DNA from: Verrucomicrobia bacterium UBA1263 | Lineage (GTDB): Bacteria > Verrucomicrobiota > Verrucomicrobiia > Limisphaerales > UBA1412 | Length of the DNA stretch: 6,334 nucleotides | Assembly (NCBI GenBank): GCA_002308515.1 | Contig: DBVN01000069.1 | Span: 16,389 to 22,722, forward strand | Direction: 5' to 3' | In this document: piece by piece, positions 1 to 5,306 of the stretch | Numbering within the stretch: the first letter of the stretch is position 1 | Layout of the letters: every line of letters starts with the position of its first letter | The notes under the pieces: generated by a model | What the model saw: only the letters and a program-made list of their open reading frames with translations | Told to the model about the DNA's origin: nothing | The model's database searches: none | Position numbers and translations under genes: made by a program

Positions 1-618
1 GGCCGTCTTCTTGGCCTTGGCGGACTTGGCATTCTTGGGCATAGCCGCCGGGATCTCGAAACCGACTTTCTGAGGATCCGCGTCGGTCAGAGGGCCTTCC
101 ATGCCCTTGCCGCGCAGAACGACCACAAAGCGGTGTTCTTTGCCGGGTTTGATAATGACTTCCACGTCACCGATCTTCTTGATCTTCTTGCTCAGCATGG
201 CGCAGAGCTTTTCGCAAGTTTCGGTGGGGATACGGCCGGCACGGCGGTCTGTGACGATGCCCTTGGCATCCAGAGTGCAGAAGTTCGCGCGGGCGGCCAC
301 GTCGCCGGCCTTGAGTTCGATACCCAGACCGAGCGCTTCGATCACACCGCGGCCCACTTCGTACTCCAGCGGATCATAACCGAACAAACCGAGGTGACCC
401 GGACCGCTGCCCGGGGTGATGCCCGGTGCCACAGGGATCATACGGCCCTGAGCGGAATCCTTGGCCAGCGCGTCCATGTTCGGAGTTCTGGCGGCTTCCA
501 GCGGGGTCAGATAGCTGTTTTCCCGGATGGCGATATCGCCTACGCCGTCCATGACGACCAGGGCGATCTTGCCTTGAGGTTTGCCGGTGAGTTCTTGATA
601 AACGGAATCAACATTCAT
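1..618 (-). CDS. apgM: 2,3-bisphosphoglycerate-independent phosphoglycerate mutase, archaeal type (partial, N-terminal 206 residues)
   Basis: The enzyme interconverts 3- and 2-phosphoglycerate in glycolysis and gluconeogenesis, in the cytoplasm. It belongs to the alkaline-phosphatase-like superfamily and uses divalent metals and a phospho-serine intermediate. Visible hallmarks are ALVVMDGVGD at residues 19-28 (Asp24 a probable metal ligand), LTPLEAARTPNMD at 37-49, GSGPGHLGLFGYDP at 70-83 (Ser71 the likely nucleophile), GRGVIEALG at 89-97, ARANFCTLD at 109-117 and DRRAGRI at 124-130. These fit the ApgM branch rather than the longer bacterial GpmI. Family members are about 400 residues, so roughly half is present; the rest lies beyond the left edge. 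The ATG at 618-616 opens directly into conserved sequence, but no clear Shine-Dalgarno precedes it. A Lys/Ala-rich stretch (193-206) ends the visible part and looks like a normal surface segment of the family. Confidence 0.93.
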   Translation of the reverse strand, partial: MNVDSVYQELTGKPQGKIALVVMDGVGDIAIRENSYLTPLEAARTPNMDALAKDSAQGRMIPVAPGITPGSGPGHLGLFGYDPLEYEVGRGVIEALGLGIELKAGDVAARANFCTLDAKGIVTDRRAGRIPTETCEKLCAMLSKKIKKIGDVEVIIKPGKEHRFVVVLRGKGMEGPLTDADPQKVGFEIPAAMPKNAKSAKAKKTA

Positions 619-671
619 ATTCAATTTCTATTCAGGAATTTCTGTTGAGACAGGACGTCTTCAGCTTGGGA

Positions 672-709
672 GAGAAGATGCCTCCCGCAACATCGCCCGG
701 CATCCTCTC
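672..709 (-). promoter_or_regulatory. stem-loop in the presumed apgM 5' leader
   Basis: On the minus strand GAGAGGATGCC pairs with GGCATCTTCTC to form an 11-bp stem with one G-U wobble, around a 16-base loop. The wobble becomes an A-C mismatch in plus-strand RNA, so the hairpin is better formed in the minus transcript, the sense of apgM. It ends 53 bases before the apgM start and has no T-run, so it is not an intrinsic terminator. It may stabilise or regulate the message. This rests on visual base pairing only. Confidence 0.4.
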
Positions 710-796
710 ACAAAATCCTTCGTCCGTCAACGGTATTTTACATGAAATTTTTCACTAGAAATTTCTAAACCTAACGGGGTTCTGAGGATAAACACT

Positions 797-819
797 AAAA
801 AATGAGGCGTTCAAACCTC
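797..819 (-). terminator. weak intrinsic-terminator-like element
   Basis: On the minus strand GAGG, an 8-base loop and CCTC are followed by A and then six T residues. The stem is only 4 bp (5 with a G-U pair), so this is a weak candidate. It would end transcription arriving from the Rhs island before apgM. Confidence 0.25.
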
Positions 820-974
820 GTCTCTTTGGTGGGGCGGCGCTTTTCAATGGATCCAAGGGGAAAACATTCAACATGCTGCCGGAATCACACTCGCTGAGAA
901 CTGTCCAGACGAGTTATAATTGCGTGTCATCGTATGCGTTTTTACGGTATTTAATTTTATCAACAGCATGGAAA

Positions 975-1020
975 CATAGTACAACTAAAATAAGCTATCA
1001 CAATAGCTAATCATAGTACA
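975..1020. repeat. 9-base direct repeat CATAGTACA flanking a hairpin
   Basis: CATAGTACA occurs at 975-983 and again at 1012-1020, 37 bases apart. Between the copies is the perfect inverted repeat at 993-1008. On the minus strand the right-hand copy covers the Cys22-Thr-Met codons of the small lipoprotein-like frame, and the other copy follows its stop codon. It could be the trace of a small duplication or insertion, or it could be chance in AT-rich DNA. Confidence 0.45.
982..1008 (-). terminator. possible terminator at the end of the small lipoprotein frame
   Basis: AGCTAT, a TGTG loop and ATAGCT form a perfect 6-bp stem on the minus strand, followed by TATTTTAG. It overlaps the last codons of the 32-residue frame. 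The stem is AT-rich and the T-tract is interrupted, so termination would be inefficient. Confidence 0.25.
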
Positions 1021-1083
1021 CCCTGAATAAAAAAGAAAGAGAGCAAATAATATTCCCCAAAAAATGTTTTTAATGATTTTCAT
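985..1083 (-). CDS. very small lipoprotein-like peptide (32 aa), possibly a truncated gene
   Basis: I do not recognise this as a known gene. The frame opens at ATG 1083-1081 and ends at TAG 987-985. Its 32 residues look like a lipoprotein signal peptide: lysines at positions 2 and 5, a hydrophobic stretch at about 7-19, and a lipobox-like YSGC with Cys22 as the presumed lipidation site. Only ten residues follow the Cys. It is therefore either a tiny lipoprotein or, more likely, the stump of a longer one. Reading on past the TAG, the same frame stays open for 38 codons to a TGA at 870-868, with no recognisable content. It lies 141 bases downstream of the candidate immunity gene, on the same strand, in the AT-richest DNA of the window. 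No Shine-Dalgarno is visible, so expression is uncertain. Confidence 0.4.
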   Translation of the reverse strand: MKIIKNIFWGILFALFLFYSGCTMISYCDSLF

Positions 1084-1224
1084 ATTTTGTGAAGTATATT
1101 TTCCATATTACTGACATTTTGCTTATTTAATAAAAAATATGGGATGAATTCTGAATAGCTGTGTGCTGTACAGATGTTTGTTATCCATTTCTTTTTCACT
1201 GTCTCTCTAACATTTTAACTTTAT

Positions 1225-1665
1225 TTAGTGGAAATATTTAAACACTCCCAAACTTTTATATGCCTCTGAAACTGGAACACACTTGATAGAAGTCCAATTT
1301 GTGTTTTTCGCTAAATTTTCATAAGTGATAGGAGCCTTAACTCTTCCCCTTTTAACATCCAAGACGTACCAGCCACTTGGGTCTATACCGCAAAGTCTTT
1401 CCGCTTTTACAACAATCCAATCCTTATTCCATCCAATTTCTTGAATGGTTCCTTCAAAAACACCTCCAGGAGACATATCCCATATACCTTTATGCAAATA
1501 GTAAATATCTGCACCATCGGTCCAATGATATAAAAAATATCTTCCCGTAATCCTCTGCTTTGCATGAATATCTGTGTTATAAGAAAGTGAACAGTCACAG
1601 ATAAAAACGGGAATAAAAATATACAACCAATACTTCCACAGAAATGAAAATAGTTTATACATCAT
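1225..1665 (-). CDS. small membrane-anchored protein, candidate immunity partner of the Rhs tip
   Basis: A 146-residue protein of unknown function. Residues 1-29 hold a basic start and a hydrophobic, aromatic-rich segment (about 12-24), suggesting a signal anchor or an atypical signal peptide. Cys23 and Cys25 follow, but neither sits in a convincing lipobox. The remainder would face the periplasm. Its conserved-looking core includes TDGADIYYL (49-57), GGVFEGTIQEIGWNKDWIVV (67-86) and GWYVLDVKRG (98-107). This recalls small DUF3997-like lipoproteins, from memory only. The ATG at 1665-1663 overlaps the TGA of the upstream Rhs gene by four bases (ATGA), implying translational coupling; there is no independent ribosome site. 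A short gene coupled directly behind an Rhs tip is typically its immunity gene. That role is inferred from position, and the hydrophobic N-terminus would place protection in the envelope. Confidence 0.72.
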   Translation of the reverse strand: MMYKLFSFLWKYWLYIFIPVFICDCSLSYNTDIHAKQRITGRYFLYHWTDGADIYYLHKGIWDMSPGGVFEGTIQEIGWNKDWIVVKAERLCGIDPSGWYVLDVKRGRVKAPITYENLAKNTNWTSIKCVPVSEAYKSLGVFKYFH

Positions 1666-2804
1666 TTTAAAAACACTCTATTTTTATTTATATTAGGACA
1701 AGTATATTTATACTTATCAATTGTTTTAAATAATCTTTTTCTTCTTTCTTTTCTCATATTATCTGTTGGAGGATACTCTGGTGAAGAAAGCAACCAATTG
1801 CAACAACTGCAATCGAATGTTTCTTTCCAACGGTATGTTTGTTGCCAATTTGAAAAAGGTTTTCCAGGTGTAGTAACATTCCATTCATTTCGCCATTTGC
1901 GATAAAGAAAAGAAGTTAAACTTGTAGTGTTTACTAGCTTGAATTCAACTGTTACTTTACCTTCTGGACATTTAACAGATAGTGTTTCAGCAGAACCTGT
2001 TGCGGAACCAACAAAAGATGCAGTTCCATTATCAAATTCTCGCCATTCTTTCCACGCATCATGAAGGCTGAAAGAAGCTTTAAAATTATCTACTCCTTCC
2101 CACCAATCACTACAATAGCCGTTTTTAAATTTATCTAAAGTAAACTGTCTAAGTTTCTCACCTACAATAGAGTGTTTCATTTGGATGGATTGGATAGTAT
2201 CTTCTTTAAAATCAACATTTTTTGATTGACCTAGCAACCACATTATGAACATCTTACGAGCATCGTCCCACCCAGAATCCCAACCAGGAAGATAATAAAA
2301 GCCACAGGGAGCATAAGGATCTGATGGAAATATTCTGCCAAGACCAGAAACTGGATTTCCATAAGCTAATCCCAACCCATCCCACTTATTTACCGGATCA
2401 TTATTAACGAAAACATAAAGATTTAAACCACCTTGTTCATCAATCGGATCACGGGAAAGCCAGCGCCCCATATCGGGGGAATAGTAACGGTAACCGTAGT
2501 AGTACAGTCTAGCTTCGGTGTCATAGTACTTTGTAGAAAAGCGGATGGGATTTGAAACGGCCATTGTACCTGTTGCTGTGATCAGTTCACCATAAGGCAG
2601 ATATTCATACTGCGCGCAGACCGTTCCGTCCGATGCCTTGACCAAACCCATCATATTCCCGTTCGGATCATACGCCGGGAAGTAAACACCATTGTTATCA
2701 GCAATCATCCTCAGCGTTTCGGGCGCTCCCTGTGCTTCCGGCCCCCAGCTGTAAGTCCTGACCACCGCATTAGCTTTATTCACTTTTTCCCTTGCGCAAA
2801 TCAT
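1662..2804 (-). CDS. 5'-truncated Rhs-family protein: end of the core plus variable C-terminal tip (candidate toxin)
   Basis: Full Rhs/YD-repeat proteins usually exceed 1,000 residues; this one has 380 from the ATG at 2804. Residues 17-21 (TYSWG) and about 43-115 give the end of the Rhs shell, with YDPNGN, YEYLPYGE, YYDTEARLYYYGYRYYSPDM (93-112) and GRWLSRDP (113-120). Residues 137-146, PVNKWDGLGL, fit the PxxxxDPxGL self-cleavage box except for Gly in place of the second Pro. The tip (147-380) matches no toxin family I know. It has NTTSLTSFLY at 292-301, QQTYRWKETF at 321-330, a CSCC cluster at 332-335 and a very basic tail from 351. I recall similar N-T-T-S...Q-Y-W-E segments in other Rhs proteins, but cannot check. 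An in-frame TAA at 2831-2829 bars a longer protein; TTG at 2819 is an alternative start. The first residues before TYSWG look unrelated to Rhs. It may be an orphan tip or a decaying fragment. Confidence 0.8.
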   Translation of the reverse strand: MICAREKVNKANAVVRTYSWGPEAQGAPETLRMIADNNGVYFPAYDPNGNMMGLVKASDGTVCAQYEYLPYGELITATGTMAVSNPIRFSTKYYDTEARLYYYGYRYYSPDMGRWLSRDPIDEQGGLNLYVFVNNDPVNKWDGLGLAYGNPVSGLGRIFPSDPYAPCGFYYLPGWDSGWDDARKMFIMWLLGQSKNVDFKEDTIQSIQMKHSIVGEKLRQFTLDKFKNGYCSDWWEGVDNFKASFSLHDAWKEWREFDNGTASFVGSATGSAETLSVKCPEGKVTVEFKLVNTTSLTSFLYRKWRNEWNVTTPGKPFSNWQQTYRWKETFDCSCCNWLLSSPEYPPTDNMRKERRKRLFKTIDKYKYTCPNINKNRVFLK

Positions 2805-2821
2805 TTCATTCTTTTGCAATG

Positions 2822-2839
2822 CAAACTCTTATGAGTTTG
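2822..2839. repeat. short perfect inverted repeat before the Rhs fragment
   Basis: CAAACTC, a TTAT loop and GAGTTTG form a perfect 7-bp hairpin starting three bases beyond the TTG that could open the Rhs fragment. It has no T-run on either strand. It could occlude translation initiation, or be a recombination scar or a protein-binding site. Confidence 0.45.
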
Positions 2840-2841
2840 AT

Positions 2842-2871
2842 AAAAATCAAAACAAAGGTCAAGTGATTTTT
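2842..2871. repeat. AT-rich inverted repeat upstream of the Rhs fragment
   Basis: AAAAATCA (2842-2849) is the exact inverse complement of TGATTTTT (2864-2871), with 14 bases between. On the minus strand a TTGACC (2862-2857) inside the loop resembles a -35 box, but no good -10 lies about 17 bases downstream. It is possibly part of a promoter or operator for the Rhs fragment; evidence is weak. Confidence 0.3.
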
Positions 2872-2899
2872 GAAAATTTTTGAAACCCCCTGAAAATCA

Positions 2900-2938
2900 A
2901 TAAACCCAAAACCATCTTTATGACAGTTTTGGGTTTAT
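2900..2938 (-). terminator. probable transcription terminator downstream of sppA
   Basis: ATAAACCCAAAAC (2900-2912) and GTTTTGGGTTTAT (2926-2938) form a perfect 13-bp stem around a 13-base loop. On the minus strand the stem ends in GGGTTTAT and continues TGATTTTC, giving a T-rich tail. It begins 43 bases past the sppA stop, where the end of the cysE-pyrD-sppA run would be expected. The near symmetry means it could work in both directions. Confidence 0.6.
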
Positions 2939-2955
2939 AGGGAAATCTGTTTATA

Positions 2956-2967
2956 CCCCGTAAGGGG
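2956..2967. repeat. tight GC hairpin just after sppA
   Basis: CCCC, GTAA, GGGG forms a compact 4-bp hairpin 14 bases past the sppA stop. There is no T-run beside it. It may act together with the larger stem at 2900-2938 to end or protect the 3' end of the operon message. Confidence 0.35.
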
Positions 2968-2980
2968 GCACAATATGTTT

Positions 2981-4147
2981 TTATTCTCCGGGCGGCAGGA
3001 AGTACAGTTTGCCCGGTTCCATGACGCTGCTGCCGTTTATGTTCAGGCCGTTGAGCTCAACCTTGACCACGCCGGGAGTATGGCTCTGGGCAAAGAATTT
3101 CAGGATACCGCGCCAGTCCATCGGGGATTCATAGCGGATCACCTGGGGACGACCCTCCCCTTTAGTCAGGCGCGCCACCGCGGCCATGACTTCCTCTTCG
3201 CTGCCCAGTTCATCCACCAGACCGGCATCGTAAGCCTCGCTGCCCATCAGGATGCGGCCATCGGCAAAACTTTCCCAGTTATCCGCCAAAGGACGGGCGT
3301 TTTCGACCTCTTTGCGGGCTTCCGGTCCGCGGCCGTTCCTGACCACGTTCTTGAAGCGCAGATACATCTTATCAATAAGGCCCTGCATCATCGCCTGTTC
3401 TTCGGGCAGGATCTCGTCCGGGGCTTTGCTGCCGCGGAGCATATCCTTGAACTTGCCGCTCTTGTAAACGACCGGTTTGACCCCGACCTTGTCCATCAGA
3501 CCGCGGTAATTCACCGAGCTGCTGATGACACCGATGCTGCCCGTCAGCGACATCTCGTGCGCCACGATCCACTGACACGGCGCGCTGATGTAATAGCCGC
3601 CGGAAGCGCCCATGCTCTCGATCCAGGAAATGACCGGTTTCTTGTACTGCTCCTGGAACTCGCGGATGGCGTCCGCCATCAGATCACACAGGAAAGCGTC
3701 ACCGCCCGGCGAATCGATCTTCAGCACGACCGCGATCACGTCGCTGTCCTTGCCGGCTTTCTTGAGCTGGCCCTTGAAGGAACTCAGCTGGATGCCCTCG
3801 ACGTAGGGTGAACCGGCATCCATGATCACGCCCTGAACGGGGATCATCAGGACTTTGTCGGCGGTAGATCTGCCCTCTTTCATAAGGACTTCCGTAAACT
3901 GAAGAGTCTCATCCACCTGATAGGCGTTGGCTCGTTTTGTCTGGAAGTTTGGATCCTTCAGCAGATCGGTCATCCTGGTCATCATGCCGTAGCCGACCAG
4001 AGCCGCAGCCAGGATACTCACGATAAAGCAGACGCCGCAGACGATCCAGAACCATTTCCAGCCGCTGCCGCCGCATTTTTCAACATGGACAACAGCAGGT
4101 GCCGGTGCCGCCGTTTCATACACAGGAGGTTGTTGTTCTTCACTCAT
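2981..4147 (-). CDS. sppA: signal peptide peptidase SppA, family S49 serine protease
   Basis: A membrane-bound protease that degrades remnant signal peptides and other membrane-associated peptides, with its active site outside the cytoplasm. The 388 residues comprise a Pro/Ala-rich cytoplasmic tail (1-29), one transmembrane helix (about 31-54), then a single S49 domain, so it is the short Bacillus-like form rather than the double-domain E. coli form. Motifs are KIDSPGGD at 143-150, SMGASGGYYIS at 178-188 with Ser182 as nucleophile, LTGSIGVI at 201-208, and KSGKFKD at 229-235 with Lys234 as general base. The 52-residue Ser-Lys spacing equals the Ser147-Lys199 spacing of the Bacillus enzyme. 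The ATG at 4147 lies 38 bases after the pyrD stop, with a weak AGAAAG upstream, so cotranscription with pyrD is likely. The segment after about 340 is a C-terminal extension of unknown role. Confidence 0.95.
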   Translation of the reverse strand: MSEEQQPPVYETAAPAPAVVHVEKCGGSGWKWFWIVCGVCFIVSILAAALVGYGMMTRMTDLLKDPNFQTKRANAYQVDETLQFTEVLMKEGRSTADKVLMIPVQGVIMDAGSPYVEGIQLSSFKGQLKKAGKDSDVIAVVLKIDSPGGDAFLCDLMADAIREFQEQYKKPVISWIESMGASGGYYISAPCQWIVAHEMSLTGSIGVISSSVNYRGLMDKVGVKPVVYKSGKFKDMLRGSKAPDEILPEEQAMMQGLIDKMYLRFKNVVRNGRGPEARKEVENARPLADNWESFADGRILMGSEAYDAGLVDELGSEEEVMAAVARLTKGEGRPQVIRYESPMDWRGILKFFAQSHTPGVVKVELNGLNINGSSVMEPGKLYFLPPGE

Positions 4148-4185
4148 AATAATTCTTTCTATTTCAGTTGTTTAATTGTTATAAA

Positions 4186-5304
4186 TCATTTTTTCAGATC
4201 GACAGCGCTGCCGACCGCGTCCTGGATCCGCTGGAAACCGGATGCTTTCATCAGGCGCTCCAATCCCTGATTGATCTGGCGCGCGGCCAGAGGCCCTTCA
4301 TAAACAAAACCGGTAAATATCTGAAGCAGAGACGCTCCACGGGTGATCTTTTCCCACGCGTCTTCCGCGGTAAAGATACCGCCCACGCCGATGATGGGCA
4401 GACGGCCCTCGGTCCTGCGGTACAGGAACTCGATGACTTCCGTGCTGCGCTGCTTCAGCGGTTTGCCGCTCAGACCGCCCTGCTCGGCATAGATCTTTTT
4501 GACCTTCGGATGGGTGGTCGCCGGACGGGTGACAGTCGTATTGGTGGCGATCATGCCGGCGATCTTCAGCTTGGGCACCAAAGAGAGGATATCATCCAGC
4601 GCCTCATCCGAAAGCTCCGGAGAGATCTTGACCAGGATCGGCCTGACCGCTTTATTGCCCTTGTGGTTGGCCTCTTGCAGTTGATGCAGGATCGCCTTCA
4701 GAGAGTCCTTGTCCTGCAATTTCCTCAAATTAGCCTGGTTCGGACAGCTGACGTTCACCACAAAGAAGTCGCCCAGCTCGCGCAGAGCCGTGAAAGAACG
4801 GGCATAATCCTGGGGAGCGTCCTCCAGCGGTGTGATCTTGGACTTGCCCAGATTGATGCCGACCGGATGCCGGGGCCAGTCCCCGCGGTCTTTGCAGCGG
4901 GTCAAAGTTTCCACTAACGCCTTGGCGCCCGCGTTGTTGAAGCCCATCCGGTTCACGATGGCCTGCTCCGGGATCGCCCGGAAAACACGCGGTGCCGGGT
5001 TGCCCTGCTGGGGATACAGGGTCACAGCCCCGATCTCGCTGAAGCCGAAGCCCATCGAATCCCACGCGCGCAGCGCCACACCGTTCTTGTCCATGCCGGC
5101 GGCCAAACCCAGCGGATTAGGGAAATCCAGCCCAAACAAAGAGACCGGCAGACCGGGAGAACCGCAGATGCCCCGCATGGCTCCGCACAGCAGCGAAGAA
5201 CGGCTGATCCATTCCAGCCCCTTTACCGTCACACAATGCACCAGCTCCGGATCCTGAGTAAACAAGACCGGCCGTGCCAAATACTTATAAAGCCAAGACA
5301 ACAT
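4186..5304 (-). CDS. pyrD: dihydroorotate dehydrogenase, class 2 (quinone-dependent), with unusual active-site residues
   Basis: The enzyme oxidises dihydroorotate to orotate in pyrimidine synthesis, passing electrons through FMN to membrane quinone. The N-terminal helices (residues 1 to about 40, LYKYLARPVLFTQDPELVH) are the membrane-docking segment that defines class 2. FMN and orotate motifs follow: GLAAGMDKNG (66-75), NRMGFNN (118-124), GINLGKSK (149-156), VKISPE (225-230), TNTT (254-257), GGLSGKPLK (276-284), IIGVGGI (304-310) and TGFVYEGP (331-338). Length (372) is near normal for class 2, which is 336 in E. coli. The oddity is NVSCPNQANLRKLQ at 184-197. Cys187 replaces the class 2 catalytic Ser, and Gln190 replaces the Thr of the proton relay; Phe122 is kept. 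The ATG at 5304 starts two bases after the cysE stop. A GTG at 5310 overlapping that stop (GTGA) is an alternative start. Confidence 0.95.
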   Translation of the reverse strand: MLSWLYKYLARPVLFTQDPELVHCVTVKGLEWISRSSLLCGAMRGICGSPGLPVSLFGLDFPNPLGLAAGMDKNGVALRAWDSMGFGFSEIGAVTLYPQQGNPAPRVFRAIPEQAIVNRMGFNNAGAKALVETLTRCKDRGDWPRHPVGINLGKSKITPLEDAPQDYARSFTALRELGDFFVVNVSCPNQANLRKLQDKDSLKAILHQLQEANHKGNKAVRPILVKISPELSDEALDDILSLVPKLKIAGMIATNTTVTRPATTHPKVKKIYAEQGGLSGKPLKQRSTEVIEFLYRRTEGRLPIIGVGGIFTAEDAWEKITRGASLLQIFTGFVYEGPLAARQINQGLERLMKASGFQRIQDAVGSAVDLKK

Positions 5305-5306
5305 GA

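Larger units (their letters stand above)
619..984. other. gene-free spacer upstream of apgM
   Basis: No convincing gene is visible in this stretch. It holds the presumed apgM leader hairpin (672-709), a palindrome TAGAAATTTCTA (756-767), and a GAAATTT direct repeat (744-750 and 758-764). A TAAAAT hexamer on the minus strand (740-735) could serve as a -10 box for apgM but lacks a good -35. A TTGACG on the minus strand (730-725) lacks a good -10 at 17 bases. A short-stem, T-tailed element lies at 797-819. The stretch at about 815-890 is more GC-rich than the AT-rich DNA beyond it and may mark the edge of the backbone. Confidence 0.5.

Noticed and set aside
133..648. Plus-strand open frame of 171 codons opposite apgM
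   Set aside because: It is antisense to strongly conserved ApgM motifs, and its translation is Arg/Ala/His-rich with no family features; it is a GC-driven shadow.
755..874. Minus-strand 39-codon frame starting at ATG 874
   Set aside because: It runs through the T-tailed hairpin at 797-819, has no ribosome site and no protein-like pattern; probably chance.
802..897. Plus-strand 31-codon frame
   Set aside because: Short, no ribosome site, opposite to all other genes, with Arg/Ser-rich nondescript content.
1084..1224. Terminator after the candidate immunity gene
   Set aside because: A T-run (minus strand, near 1131-1136) exists but no stable stem precedes it.
1407..1598. Minus-strand 63-codon frame inside the candidate immunity gene
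   Set aside because: It is a different frame of the same DNA; the 146-residue frame has the signal-like N-terminus and the coupled start.
900..2980. Insertion sequence or integron around the Rhs island
   Set aside because: No transposase or integrase, no long terminal inverted repeats and no target-site duplication can be seen at the edges.
2975..3811. Plus-strand open frame of 278 codons opposite sppA
   Set aside because: The opposite strand carries the SppA catalytic Ser and Lys motifs. The plus-strand translation is His/Asp/Ala-rich and resembles no protein family.
4168..4917. Plus-strand open frame of 249 codons opposite pyrD
   Set aside because: It is antisense to intact PyrD motifs, with no recognisable domain.
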